DNA of 64,000 bases. Source: Guadua angustifolia. Lineage: Eukaryota > Streptophyta > Magnoliopsida > Poales > Poaceae. Both the position numbers and the translations under genes were made by a program. The stretch is taken from positions 10,872,423-10,936,422 of the forward strand of contig CM070515.1 in the NCBI GenBank assembly GCA_036346375.1, written 5' to 3'. Of the stretch, positions 46,778 to 57,345 are shown in pieces. Numbering within the stretch: the first letter of the stretch is position 1; every line of letters starts with the position of its first letter. The notes under the pieces were generated by a model, which saw only the letters and a program-made list of their open reading frames with translations, had not been told where the DNA came from and did no database searches.

Positions 46778-47284
46778 CTAGCCGGATCCCCTAATCTTTT
46801 CCTCGTGAACCTTCAAGCGGCAGATCACCTCTTCAGTCATCATCACCTTGAGGTCACAGAACTGCTCAATGGTGGAGACGATTTGCAGGAACCTGCCAGA
46901 GACTACACGAAGGAATTTTCTTACCACATAGCTTTCCTCCATTTTTTCGCAAAACCCTTTGATTTTGTTGACAATTGTTGTCAACCAGATGGTAAAATCA
47001 TCGACTGACTCTGTCTTTGTTATACATAGCCCCTCAAACTCAGTTTTGAGAGTCGGTACCTTTGCCTCCTTGACATGATCAAGATGCAACGTCTTCAACA
47101 CTTCCCACGTAGCTTTGGTTGCTTTGGCTATCTCCTTTTTGTTCAGTAGGAACAGCGTTTCCTTTGGATGCCTCCATAGATGGCCGCTAAGGCTATCTAA
47201 TCCTTGTGCACATCGATGTTGCCATTCACGATCGCTTCTCACAGTTCTTGAGCCCTCATATATACCTTCATTTTGATTGCCCAT
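46778..47284 (-). pseudogene. copia gag fragment (UBN2-type)
   Basis: An intact frame of 168 codons. From about residue 50 it matches copia gag: KATKATWEVLKTLHLDHVKE, then KTEFEGLCITKTESVDDF, LTTIVNKIKGF, and VSTIEQFCDLKVMMTEEVI. In copia elements this capsid region packages the RNA. It ends before a zinc knuckle and protease, so the gene is C-terminally truncated. It lies between the two LTRs of the mini-element, in its sense orientation. Confidence 0.82.
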
Positions 47285-47434
47285 ACTGCATAATTACTCT
47301 TTGTGAGTATCGGATAATGCAGTGAAATGACGGACCTCTCTTTCGTCATTATACCTAACGTCGTGTCATCACTGGGGACACCACTACCCGGAGAGTATGA
47401 CATCATCTCGGGCAAGAATCTAGCTCATAGCAAT

Positions 47435-47667
47435 TGTTGGAACAAAAAAAAAACCAAAAAATTTGCAGCCTCAAGACTGGAACTCGCGACCTTCTGGTCA
47501 CACTCAAAACCAACTGAGCTACAAGCTTCTTTTGTTTTGTATTACATGCTAAGGACTCACGGGCCTTATAAAGGCTGATTCACAACAACCGATTCGGAGT
47601 CTACTCATTTGTACTACTCGGACAAATTTTCAAAACAAGTTTTCCTAAAACAAGATTATCTCTATCA
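47435..47667 (-). repeat. 5' LTR of the copia mini-element
   Basis: 233 bp; the plus strand starts tgttggaac and ends ctctatca. In element orientation it contains a TATA-like tttataagg, followed by a tRNA-like segment. Confidence 0.8.
47468..47524 (-). other. tRNA-like segment with RNA polymerase III A and B boxes inside the LTR
   Basis: On the minus strand, tagctcagttgg (47521-47510) matches the A-box consensus TRGCNNAGYNGG exactly. Downstream, gagttccagtc (47485-47475) is close to the B box, and the partner LTR has the better form gagttcgagtc (46034-46024). The segment resembles the D-arm to T-arm part of a tRNA but lacks matching acceptor ends. In the other LTR the A-box region is partly deleted. 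Confidence 0.5.
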
Positions 47668-47672
47668 AGGAT

Positions 47673-48684
47673 ATATATGGGCCTTTCGGCACCACAGACA
47701 TCCTCCAGAAATCAACCGAAGTTACGCCTGTCGTTGTTCGTTCAGTTCAGCTGCTAACTTCCTGGCGGACAGTTCACGCACTCGCGAAGTCGCGATCAGT
47801 ACCAGCTTGAGTGGCAGTACTAGCTAGCTGTACAATCTGTACTGCAAGGTCCAAAAGTGGCATCGTATGATTCGTATCCATTTCATTTTCGAGCAGCCAG
47901 CCCATGGTTTTTGAGACGGGGACCTGTAACCTTATGCTTGTCGAGTTCATCGATCGCTGACGAAAGAACAAGCTAGCCAGGGTTTCAGAGAACACCTTGT
48001 TTTCTTAATTCGCAGGACCAGTAGTGTCCAGCAGTAGTAGATCTGAAAAACAACAACGTAAGTAGATATATATCATTAGCCACAACAGCCTGATCAATTT
48101 GCACGGATAAACACTGCCTAGCTAAAAACAACACCTAGCTTTCAATATCTCAAATCAGTGATCAGCTACCTGGAAATTTTCGGTTGATTGCTTCACAGAT
48201 ATTATAGCCTTGGGAGGTGCTTCTGTGCATCATTTTCTGAAAGTTACATGCTTATTAAAGCATGAATAAGATAACCAATCAACTATAAGCGCATTAGCTC
48301 ATAGGGCATAGCCAGCCAAGAAAACACGATCGATCGAGGATCTGTCGTCGATGGTGAGCTGAGCTGGGCGAGTAGATGCATGCTGCCTCTCCGGTTAGCT
48401 TTTGCAACGACAGCGTCGGGGTCGCTCGCGGTCATGCGTGAGGACTGAGGAGAGCGTGAACATCAGGAAGCGACACCCAGTACACATAGTATCTCGACCT
48501 CTGTACATCCCGAGGGCCCACGCTTGGATCCGATAAGATCTATGATGCGGCCAGATAGAAACCAGACCAGGATGTGATTAGGTTTAGGTAGCACGTGCAC
48601 TTCGGATCATCCTTAGCCTTTTAGCCCCTCATAATCCCTACTATATAAAGTAAGAGTTTCTTTTCACGCCACTTCATCAAAATT
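47673..48684. other. Intergenic, no gene recognised
   Basis: No domain, RNA gene or structured repeat recognised. Confidence 0.35.
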
Positions 48685-48765
48685 ACCTATCTTTGCCACT
48701 GCTCTTTAATTACCCACCTTTGCCACTGCTTTTTAATTACACACCTTTACCACTGTTAGCGCTCT
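48685..48765. repeat. Short tandem repeat, about 28-bp unit, 3 copies
   Basis: The unit ctttgccactgctctttaattaccca recurs three times with small changes, just upstream of the LINE fragment. No function is apparent. Confidence 0.6.
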
Positions 48766-48799
48766 TTGCAAATAAATTTTTTTATTGTAAATTAAGTTT

Positions 48800-49425
48800 C
48801 AACCATTGTACATTTAGATTGAATGGTATTATTCAAATAACCTAGCTAAAAGGATTTGGATTGGGAGTTATAAGTGTTGTTTTTGCAACAGCAATGAAAC
48901 AATCAAGCACTTATTCATTGATTGCCAGCATGCCAAAAATATTTGGTGAATTATTCAAATTGCTACTGGGTTAACTGCACCAAGATCTATTTCGCACATG
49001 TTTGGACATTGGTTATTAGACTTTGAAAAGATAAAGAAAAGACTGATTTTTGCGGGGGTTGCAGCTCTCTTGTGGGCTATTTGGTGCACACGCAATGATT
49101 TACTCTTTAAAAACAAACAATATACTTCTTGTCTGTAGGCTATCTTCAGAGGGACATATTGGTTGCGATTTTGGGCACAGTTGCAGCATGAGAACTCAAG
49201 GGAACCTGTCTGGTTGGCGAGTAGCATTCTGGAAGTCGTCGCGTTACAAATTTTTGCCAAGAATGGATGGAGAAATAATAATAGACTTTGTCTTTGATAT
49301 TTGTTTAGTTATCGGTTTTCCCTTTTTTTTTGGGATAAGCTTGCTTGCTGAACACTTTGTAAATTGGTCGTATGCATTTTTCAGAGATCGGGATTTCATC
49401 CCTTTATCTAAAAAAAATTCAGATA
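48800..49425 (+). mobile_element. 5'-truncated LINE (L1-type) 3' fragment
   Basis: A conceptual frame near 48868-49295 contains CCFCNSNETIKHLFIDCQHA, then AALLWAIWCTRNDLLFKN and LRFWAQLQ, the zinc-binding region (zf-RVT) and C-terminal part downstream of LINE reverse transcriptases. It is interrupted by two stops (TGA at about 48948, TAG at about 49138). The 3' end reads tttatctaaaaaaaa, a typical plant LINE tail. Similar A/T-rich phrases (aataaatttttttattgtaaattaagttt and its variant) flank both sides, at about 48771-48800 and 49444-49471, and may be target-site duplications. Confidence 0.72.
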
Positions 49426-49429
49426 AGGT

Positions 49430-50528
49430 TAGTGTTTTTTTGAAAATAAATTTTTATTATAAATTGAGTTTTCATTGCAACGCATGGACACATGACTAGT
49501 TAGTTTAATATAATTTGTCACATTACAGCACAGTGCAGAACAGAAGAGATGACTACAAAGATGCTTCTTCTGCTTGCTTTCTTTCGTTCTTTCCCCTGAC
49601 CAATCAGTCATTCCGAAAAGCTTGCCGATAAAAGGAACGTCGCCTTGTCGAGCTTCAGCTTCTCGACGTCAGTTGGCACGTAGGACGAGCGCGCGTATGG
49701 TTTGTTAAAATTAAGCAAGCCGCGCGTCGCCGTCGTGAGCTTCACTGATGGGCCATGGGGATACAACGCACGGGCCATCTGTCTTGCCCGGATCCGGTGC
49801 TAACTCGGCTTATCGTCGTATTGCGCTGGGTGCATGACCTCGTCTCTGTTCTTTTTCGCTCGCTCGCGCGCGTGCACGCACGTCGGCAAGGTGCGTGCCT
49901 GCATGCATAGGATTTGTAGTTTTCTAGTATATGGGCATGATTGTGTTCTCGAGAAGTACAAGTAAATGTAACTCGATCGGGGAACAGCAACTGATGCCAT
50001 AAGCTAGTAAGCTACTTGCAAGTCTCCGTTTATTTTTTAAGTTGCGGTTTGACTTGGTGTGATGTTTAAAATTGAATTACAAAGTGTATTTGACAGTCTT
50101 GTAGCACTGCGTAGAAGTTTATCTGTATATCGAACAACGCAAGTTGATATTACGGGAAAAGAATCTATATATGGATAAGCTTTCCATCACGCGAGAACAC
50201 AACGATTGATTCCTCACATAGTTCAAAGAAAAGACGAATGTCTCCGTCAGTGAGGATGTTAAATGGTTAGCTGATGGACCAAGATTTAATGTACATACAT
50301 AGTAGGAGTACGATATTAATGGCTATATCTTTTACAATAAAAGTTAAAATGCAAAGAGTACTGTTCAAAATAGTGGTGTGAGCATAGATGCTTTATCCGA
50401 TGATCACTCGAAAGTAGGATCCTCAACTGCAATGAACTCCTGCTACGGGATGATCAAAGAAATTTGAGAGCTCAATTATAGAATATACCAAATTCCATTG
50501 CTCATGTAAGTGGGCGAGACTTCCATAT
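49430..50528. other. Intergenic, no gene recognised
   Basis: Short open frames without domains; a GC-rich patch lies at about 49640-49900. No repeat structure was identified until the CACTA-derived duplication begins. Confidence 0.35.
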
Positions 50529-50648
50529 GGAGTGAAGGTCGACAATAAAGGTTTTATTCTTGTGAATCTCAAGAGGCTCGTCTACAAAGATGAACCGTTC
50601 GTCCTTGCAAAGCAAGCAAATAAAATGTATGTTTGTGCAAAATTTTAA
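50529..50648 (+). pseudogene. DUF4216-type fragment of a CACTA transposon, copy 1
   Basis: Encodes a 39-residue piece that begins GVKVDNKGFILVNLKRLVYK and ends in a stop. The pattern of a valine/lysine strand, 'LVYKDEPFVLAKQA' and a C-terminal YV is typical of the DUF4216 region in CACTA (En/Spm) ORFs. There is no start or upstream domain, so it is a remnant. Confidence 0.6.
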
Positions 50649-50784
50649 ATAATTTCAACTATATTTGAAAAAGTTATAGCCTTTTTCTCTTTGATGAAAT
50701 GTTCAAAAATCAGACTTTTGCATACTTAGATGAAAGAGCTCATCACAATCAGTCCCTAGTTGGAACCGATTGTGATGAATCATC

Positions 50785-51110
50785 ATCACGATCCGTTCTT
50801 TGGTCGAAACCGACACTAATAAGCTAGCCTCATTGCAATCGGTTTGTGCTAGGAACCAAAACTAATAAACTAGCCTCATTGCAATCAGTTCACGCTAAAA
50901 ACCGACACAAATAAGCTAGCCTCATTACAATCAGTTTACGCTAAAAACTGACACTAATAAGCTATCCTCATTGCAACCGGTTCATGCTAAAAACCGACAC
51001 TAGTAAGCTATCCTCATTGCAATCGGTTCATACTGGGACCGACACCAATAAGTTGTCCATTGCAATCGGCTTGCCTTGGGAACCAACACTAATAAGCTAG
51101 CCTCACTACA
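50785..51110. repeat. 46-bp tandem repeat array, copy 1 (about 7 units)
   Basis: Units of the form caatcggttcatgctaaaaa plus ccgacactaataagctagcctcattg repeat with a period of 46 bp (one unit of 43), judged from successive 'cattgc'/'cattac' positions at 50831, 50877, 50923, 50969, 51015, 51058 and 51104. Such subterminal arrays are transposase-binding regions in CACTA elements. Confidence 0.75.
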
Positions 51111-51356
51111 AAAATGGCAACCCTCCACTCCTAGACCGCCAGCCCCATGTCGCCTCCTCTTTCTTCTTGGCCCTGCCGATTCGACGCTACCAGCCCCCAC
51201 ATCGTCGGCGCCCTCCACTCCCTCACACTGCCGGCACCCTCCTCCCTCAGGACCCCAAGCCACCCCACGCCATCGGGCCCCACACTGTCGGTGGCCTACA
51301 CTCCCCCACGCCGCCAGTGGCCTCCTCCCTTGGGCCCCTATGCCACCATTCCACAT

Positions 51357-51476
51357 GGAGTGAAGGTCGACAATAAAGGTTTTATTCTTGTGGATCTCAA
51401 TAGGCTCGTCTACAAAGATGAACCGTTCGTCCTTGCAAAGCAAGCAAATAAAATGTATGTTTGTGCAAAATTTTAA
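51357..51476 (+). pseudogene. DUF4216-type fragment of a CACTA transposon, copy 2
   Basis: Second copy of the same fragment, differing at two residues (ILVDLNR instead of ILVNLKR) and ending in the same stop. The frame is open upstream into the GC-rich block of copy 1 only by chance of composition. Confidence 0.6.
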
Positions 51477-51609
51477 CTATATTTGAAAAAGTTATGACCT
51501 TTTTCTCTTTGATGAAATGTTTAGAATTCAGACTTTTGCATACTTAGATGAAAGAGCTCATCACAATCAGTTCCTAGTTGGAACCGATTGTGATGAATCA
51601 TCATCACGA

Positions 51610-51930
51610 TCCGTTCTTTGGTCGAAACTGACACTAATAAGCTAGCCTCATTGCAATCGGTTTGTGCTAGGAACCAAAACTAATAAACTAGCCTCATTGC
51701 AATCAGTTCACGCTAAAAATTGACACAAATAAGCTAGCCTCATTACAATCAGTTTACGCTAAAAACTGACACTAATAAGCTATCCTCATTGCAACCGGTT
51801 CATGCTAAAAACCGACACTAGTAAGCTATCCTCATTGCAATCGGTTCATACTAGGACCGACACCAATAAGTTGTCCATTGCAATCGGCTTGCCTTGGGAA
51901 CCAACACTAATAAGCTAGCCTCACTACAAA
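51610..51930. repeat. 46-bp tandem repeat array, copy 2
   Basis: Near-identical copy of the array at 50785-51110, in the same order and orientation, again ending in cactacaaaaatggcaacc. Confidence 0.75.
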
Positions 51931-52170
51931 AATGGCAACCCTCCACTCCTAGACCGCTAGCCCCATGCCGCCTCCTCTTTCTTCTTGGCCCTGCCGATTC
52001 GACGCTACCGGCCCCCACATTGTCGGCGCCCTCCACTCCCTCACACTGTCGGCGCCCTCCTCCCTCAGGACCCCAAGCCACCCATGCCATCGAGCCCCAC
52101 ACTGTCGGTGGCTTGCACTCCCCCACGCCGCCAGTGGCCTCCTCCCTTGGGCCCCCATGCCACCAGCGCC

Positions 52171-53135
52171 CTCCACTCCCCCTCTGCATCAAAACCCTAG
52201 CCGCCTTCTTGGGTTTTTGATGCGTCGTAAGTGCACCTTTGCCTCTTCTGCGGTGGCGTGGAAGTGTTGAAATGATAAAGGAGGAATTAGTTTATCCAGG
52301 CTTACTTTCTTTTTGCATTGAGGATATGGATTGGCTGTGTATTAACTACTAATTATTGGTTGGTTTGATTGAATCCGTATTTTGGTATTGGCTTAACAAA
52401 TAATTGTTGTATGAACACAATGGTTTAATTAGTTTCATTGAGCAAGATGTGCTATGAATAATGGCAAGTACTGTAGTAGTGACGGCCTGTGTTTCATTGC
52501 ATATTCTAGGGCTGTATTGTTGGTTTTGTTCCATTCATCATGCGAGTGCAGTTGTAATTTGATAGCCCTTATACTTGCTTTGTGGGAAGTCATTATTTAT
52601 TAGTGCCTATAAAGATCTAGTATTGAATGGATATTTGATAGCCCTTATACTTGCTTTGTGGGAAGATCATTATTTGAAGGGATAAGGCTCCTGAGATTTC
52701 ACTAGTGGATCTAGATGTATTGGGCGACACGATGAAAATTGTTGTTCATGCTGTGCTCATATCTTGGTATGATCACTATGCTTTAGTTTAGCTGAAAGAC
52801 TATGTGGAGGTCTATTCATGTTTGTGATGAGTAATTGACTGGATTTGAGCTTAGTTTGCTTTAGAATTGAGTTTGATTTGAATTGGATTTTCAATTTGAA
52901 GCAATTTGAGTTTTCCTAGCTCCGCTTTCGGTCGAATGTTTCGATTTGGTCGAGTAATGCCCTACTGACCTTTTGTCCAATGTCTCGTGTAGACTGGAAA
53001 TCGCTAGGTATCGAGTAGAGATGTTGTCGGGTCGAGTGGAGGGTTCGGTGAAGTGTTTGGTCGATTACTGCCAAGTTCTGGTTTGGTTGAGTAATGCCCT
53101 ATCGGCTTGTTGGTCGAGTGACTCGAGTAGATAAG
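52171..53135. other. Intergenic with a possible captured gene start
   Basis: At about 52190 aaaaccctagccgcc contains a telo-box motif typical of ribosomal-protein and translation gene promoters, but no recognisable coding exon follows. A 69-bp direct duplication is present at about 52558-52600 and 52627-52670 (shared tttgatagcccttatacttg). 52900-53130 has loosely repeated 'ggtcgagtaatgccct' phrases. Confidence 0.4.
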
Positions 53136-53929
53136 TGTCGGGAATTGGATAAATTACCATAAGGGCCATCAAGCCCCGGCAGCACTTCTTCGACCGACCA
53201 TGCTTCTCTTTAATGCCGTCCCGGAGGATCCTCGAACGCACCAGTCGCCGGCCATGCCCATCCGCGAGCATACGGCTTAGCCCTCCGAACGTGGTTGCTC
53301 GGGTTGGCGACCAAGGTGGTCACGACCAAGGAAGATCCCTGAGCATGCCCCGAAGGTCATGCTCAGGCTGTAAAGGCGACGTGGCGGTAGTTGCGATAGC
53401 CGTTACGCCACGGTTTGGGCCCATCACTTCCACGACGACGCGTGGCGAAAGTGAAGGGACAGTTGCTGCCACGCAAGGACACGTAAGGGCGTGATATTCG
53501 GATGTGGTCGTCTTAGACCACCTATAAATACCTCCTCAGAACGCGCCAAGAGCCAGGGGACGCACTGAAGGCAAAAAGGCATGCGCGCAGGAAGGAAGAG
53601 GGAGGAGAGGACACGCCGACTTAGGAAAGGCATACACAAGTGTAGTAATAGCAACACTCTTTTGTAACCGGGCATAGGCAACGCTAAACCCTGCCAGGCT
53701 CTTGTAAGCAACAAGATAATGAGCAAAGAAGCACTGGACGTAGGGCTGTTATCTAAATCGTGAGAGGCCCGAACCAGTATAAAAATCCCTTTGTTCGCCG
53801 CCCCCTTTGGTAGCTCGACCTCCTTCTACAGCACTCTTCGGACGCTAGCCCTCTGCGGGAAAAGGGGCTCGGTTGATCCCTCAATCAACAAGTAAGCTCG
53901 GTGAGGGGCCTGTTCCCCAAGCGCCGACA
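53136..53929 (+). repeat. 5' LTR of element C
   Basis: 794 bp, starting TGTCGGGAATTGG and ending GCGCCGACA, with TATAAATA at 53523-53530. The primer-binding region gctggcaccgtccgtgggga follows directly. Confidence 0.9.
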
Positions 53930-53989
53930 GCTGGCACCGTCCGTGGGGATCGACTGGAGAATCCTTTTCGTGGAGAATCCCTGAAGATG

Positions 53990-55975
53990 TCGAATTCTCA
54001 AGACGGTTAAGACCTTTGCGTCTTTGATGGCGTAGAAGACGATGATATGTACTACGCCGATGGGGGCGTGGTAGTTGTGACTGATCCAGAAGGTCACATT
54101 GAGCCCGGGAGTCTTTCACCGGTCGTTGCAGCATGAGAGCGTTTCCTCCGCTCGCAGCAAGTTACCCTCACGGATGATGAGGGAGATAATAGCATCTATG
54201 ATGGTCTGGATATCCCCGATCATCTTGAGCCCGATTATGAGACATCATCATGAGAAGACTCCATGATGTCACCCTCACAGTCTCCATGCTCTCGCAACGT
54301 CAACATAGCGGGAGAGGCGGAAATCCCTGAGGAGGAATCCTTGGGGCTACTCGTCATCGCCGCTATAAAGCCGCCAAGAGCCATCTTGAGGCGTCCCTCG
54401 GTAGAACCTTGGCGAGTATCCATCGTCGAGCTCGTGAGGAGACAGGCGCTAGGGCCGGATCCTCAAACCGCGGAAGCTCTCGTGGGCTCCACTCCCCAAA
54501 GCATGAGCGTGGCCGTCAGGCAAGATCGCCCCTTCCCGCTCCACAGAGTGTTGAACGGTTGCGGGCTATGGCAACGGTCGTACGCGACCTCCGGGATTTT
54601 CCCGATCAGGTGGACCTGGAAGCAATGGGTGCGGCCGTAGCCGAGAATCTAGAGAAGCTCGCCACCGACATAAAGCTTTCGGGGTTCCAGAGCAGCAAAG
54701 GAGCCCGGAGTATCTCCCGGGACGTTAAACCCCATCTTTCTGTTCGTCCCAGGCATGATGGCCCCCAGGTTTCCGCTCGGGAGGGCCGCAGGAAGCATGA
54801 CAGGTACCGCGATGATACTCGAAGCAGTTCCCGAACTACCTTGTGGGGCCAGAAATGTGCCCGATCCAGCCGCGGGCACACCGAGTAGGGAAGTGTTTAC
54901 TCGTCTCGGCCCCCGTATCGGAGGTCGTCGCGGTAATGACCAGTATGGTCGACCTGTCCGAAGAGGTCATCACAGTAGCCCAACCTTTGGATGCCGAGCT
55001 TTCTCAGCATCCCTTCGTAATGTCTCATGGCCGAGCAAATTCAATCCCAACCACATCGAAAGGTTCAACGGTACCCAGAATCCAGACGAGTTCCTTTCAA
55101 TATACACCACTGCCATCCTGGCTGCCGGGGGGGGGGACGAAGGCGTGATGGCTAACTTCCTCCCCACAGTCCTGGATAGAGCCACAAGAACATGGCTCTT
55201 CAACCAAAAAGAAGGGTCGATCCGCTCTTGGCATCATTTCGTGGCGCTTCGTAAATTTTCGTAGTCATATACCGTCCGAGTAAGGAGCGCGACCTCGGCG
55301 CTCGATCGATCGGCGAGCCTTTAAGGCACTTTGTTCAAAGGTTCATTAAGGTGAGCAATTCCATACCCAATATTTCAGATGAGACGGTCATCCGAGCTTT
55401 CAAGTTCGGAGTTCGAGATGTCCGCTTCACGCAGGACCTGGAGATTCACCCTGACCTGTCGGCCAACGAGCTGTTCTGCATGGTCGACCAGTACGCGAGT
55501 GCCGACGAGGCGGTCTAGTGGAAGAAGATGCTGGATGAAGGGAAACTCCGACCTCAGCCGGGCCTGGAAGGTCCCACGAGCAAGAAGGATCAAGGCTCCG
55601 TGGAGAAGAAGAAGTTCAAGAAGCAGAAAAGGCCCTCCGCGCCGAGCATGGTGGCGGTGATCGAGCATCACCCGCCACAGGCTTCAGAGCTGCAGCAACG
55701 CGGGAGGGGCCGGAGGCGCCCGCCTCAGTGGCACAGCGAACACAAGCGCGCCGACCAAGGTCGCGGTGGCCAAGATGCGCCACCAAGTGACCGTTTCTGC
55801 TCGCTTCATTAGGCGCATGGACACGACCTTCACAATTGTAGAACTTGGGCGTTCCGCCTGGAGCAGTTCTACAGTGGTAAGGGCCCTATGCCCACGCTCC
55901 CAGAGCAAGAAGAGAACAGTAAGGCAAAGGGAAAAGGGCCCGCGGTCGGAGACAATGAAGATATGGAGTACCAGG
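53990..55975 (+). pseudogene. gag of element C, broken
   Basis: Aligns with the gag of element A from 28725. The S/R-rich leader lies near 54263-54640 with stops near 54136 and 54252. The capsid core HIERFNGTQNPDEFLSIYT lies at about 55050-55110 and is followed by LNQKEGSIRSWH-like residues. The core is interrupted by an apparent deletion and a TAG near 55260, where element A still has continuous sequence. A zinc-knuckle region lies near 55795-55840, disrupted by a TAG. Several frame changes make it non-functional. Confidence 0.75.
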
Positions 55976-56040
55976 GGTCTCACAATCATATTGCAGTTAT
56001 ATTCGGGGGCTCCTCCGCCTACAAGTCCCGCAGGGACTTG

Positions 56041-56690
56041 AAGGAGGCGGTGCGGGAGGTGCACCATGTTACGCAAGGCAAGCCTCCCGTCCAGCAGCTC
56101 GGGTGGTCCGAGCTGCCTATTAATTTCTCCAAGGACGATTGTCCCCTTGGAATGGCCAAGCCTCAAAGGCTCCCTCTAGTCGTGAACCCGACCATCAGTA
56201 ACATGACGGTGGGGCGAGTCCTCATCGACGGTGGGAGCTCCCTGGATCTCATAACCGCTAGGGTCCTGGACGAGATGCAGGTACCTTAGTCCAAGATTAA
56301 GAGCATCGCAGTCCCCTTCTTCGGGATTGTCCCAAGCACTTCGATCAAACCCCTCGGCCATATCGTCTTGCCCGTTACGTTCGGAAGCGCGAGCAACTTC
56401 CGGACAGAGATGATCACCTTCGACGTGGTCGACTTCGAGCTGGCCTACAATGCCATCCTCGGCAGGCCAGCCCTCGCCAAGTTCATGGCCGCCACGCATC
56501 ATGCATATCAGTGTCTGAAAGTTCCCGGCCCCAATGGTGTGATTACCGTAAGAGGGAACCCGAAAGCGGCCCTAAGTTGCGATGAGAGATTGCTCGACAC
56601 GGTCGGCAATTGCCTCAGCGGGGTCCCGACCAAGGACCACGGAAGTCCCGTCCGAAAGTTGCCCTCCAGCCAGGAGGAGAGACCAAGGTA
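56041..56690 (+). pseudogene. Protease of element C, one internal stop
   Basis: The DGGSS active site (about 56228) is followed by a TAG near 56287, after which the same domain continues to YNAILGRPALAKF (about 56450-56490) and NGVITVRGNPKAALS. It matches element A residue by residue apart from the stop. Confidence 0.78.
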
Positions 56691-56889
56691 GTGCCGCTAA
56701 GCAGAGCGGACTCGACCAAGGTCGTGCATTTGGGATCTTCCTTAGATCCCAAATAGGAACTCGAGCTCATCACTTTCCTCCGGAGGGGCGCAGGCGTATT
56801 CGCCTGGGAACCACCCGGCATGCCCGGAGCCTCAAGGGAAGTGGTTGAGCACAGGCTAGCTGTTCGGCCTGATAAACGAGCTTCCTTCC

Positions 56890-57345
56890 ATCCTCTGGTC
56901 TGTTTGCACTACGTCGAGCCGGGCCACGGGCGAAATGCCTTTCTAGCTCGTCTGCGGTGCAGAGGCCGTTCTACCCGCCGAGATTGTGCTGGGTTCCCAA
57001 AGAGTGCACCTGGTCAACAACGTCGACCAGGAGCTTGAGCGTCTGCTCGACCTTGACCTCGCTGAAGGGACACGCGAGGGGGCGCTGTTGCAATCTGCCG
57101 TTTACCTACAAGCTCTTCGTAGGCATGCAGCTAAGTCGATTCGGCCAAGGACCTTGCAAGTCAGTGACCTTGTCCTACATCGAATTCAGGATACGTCAAA
57201 AACCAACAAGATCTCCCCCGGATGGGAAAGTCCGTTCATGGTCGTCTCGATGGCACGCCCGGGGGCCGCCCGCTTGGCAATGGAAGATGGTCGGGTGCTC
57301 ACGAGCTCTTGGAATATTGACCAGCTGCGCAAATTCTTTGTCTAA
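56890..57345 (+). pseudogene. Integrase C-terminal fragment of element C
   Basis: Begins in the conserved region after the integrase core (SRATG-type phrase, then CGAEAVLPAEIVLGSQRVHL) and continues through VSDLVLHRIQ, ISPGWESPFMVV and SWNIDQLRKFFV to a stop at 57345. It is joined directly to the protease-RT spacer at about 56870; everything between is missing. It cannot have integrase activity. Confidence 0.8.

Larger units (their letters stand above)
45976..47667 (-). mobile_element. Copia mini-element (gag-only), minus strand
   Basis: Bounded by the perfect 5-bp duplication AGGAT at 45971-45975 and 47668-47672. LTRs are 47435-47667 (5' in element orientation) and 45976-46285 (3'). Next to the 5' LTR is attgctatgagctag (minus strand), a degenerate form of the initiator-Met primer site common in copia elements. 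Next to the 3' LTR is a polypurine tract, aagggggtgat. The interior of about 1.15 kb encodes only a gag fragment; protease, integrase and reverse transcriptase are absent. It would depend on another element for transposition. Confidence 0.85.
50529..52170. mobile_element. CACTA-derived segment, tandemly duplicated (about 0.82 kb, two copies)
   Basis: The first copy runs 50529-51356 and the second 51357-52170. Offsets measured at shared phrases are 828 bp near the start and 816 bp near the end. Each copy holds, in order, a short coding fragment of the DUF4216 type found beside CACTA transposases, an inverted repeat (50733-50779 in copy 1), an array of 46-bp repeats, then cactacaaaaa and a GC-rich block. 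The copies are nearly identical, so the duplication looks recent. A complete CACTA element with matched ends was not found. Confidence 0.7.

Noticed and set aside
51100..51111. cactacaaaaa as a CACTA terminal inverted repeat
   Set aside because: It occurs at the inner edge of the array in both copies, with no inverted partner or 3-bp duplication; treated only as a hint.
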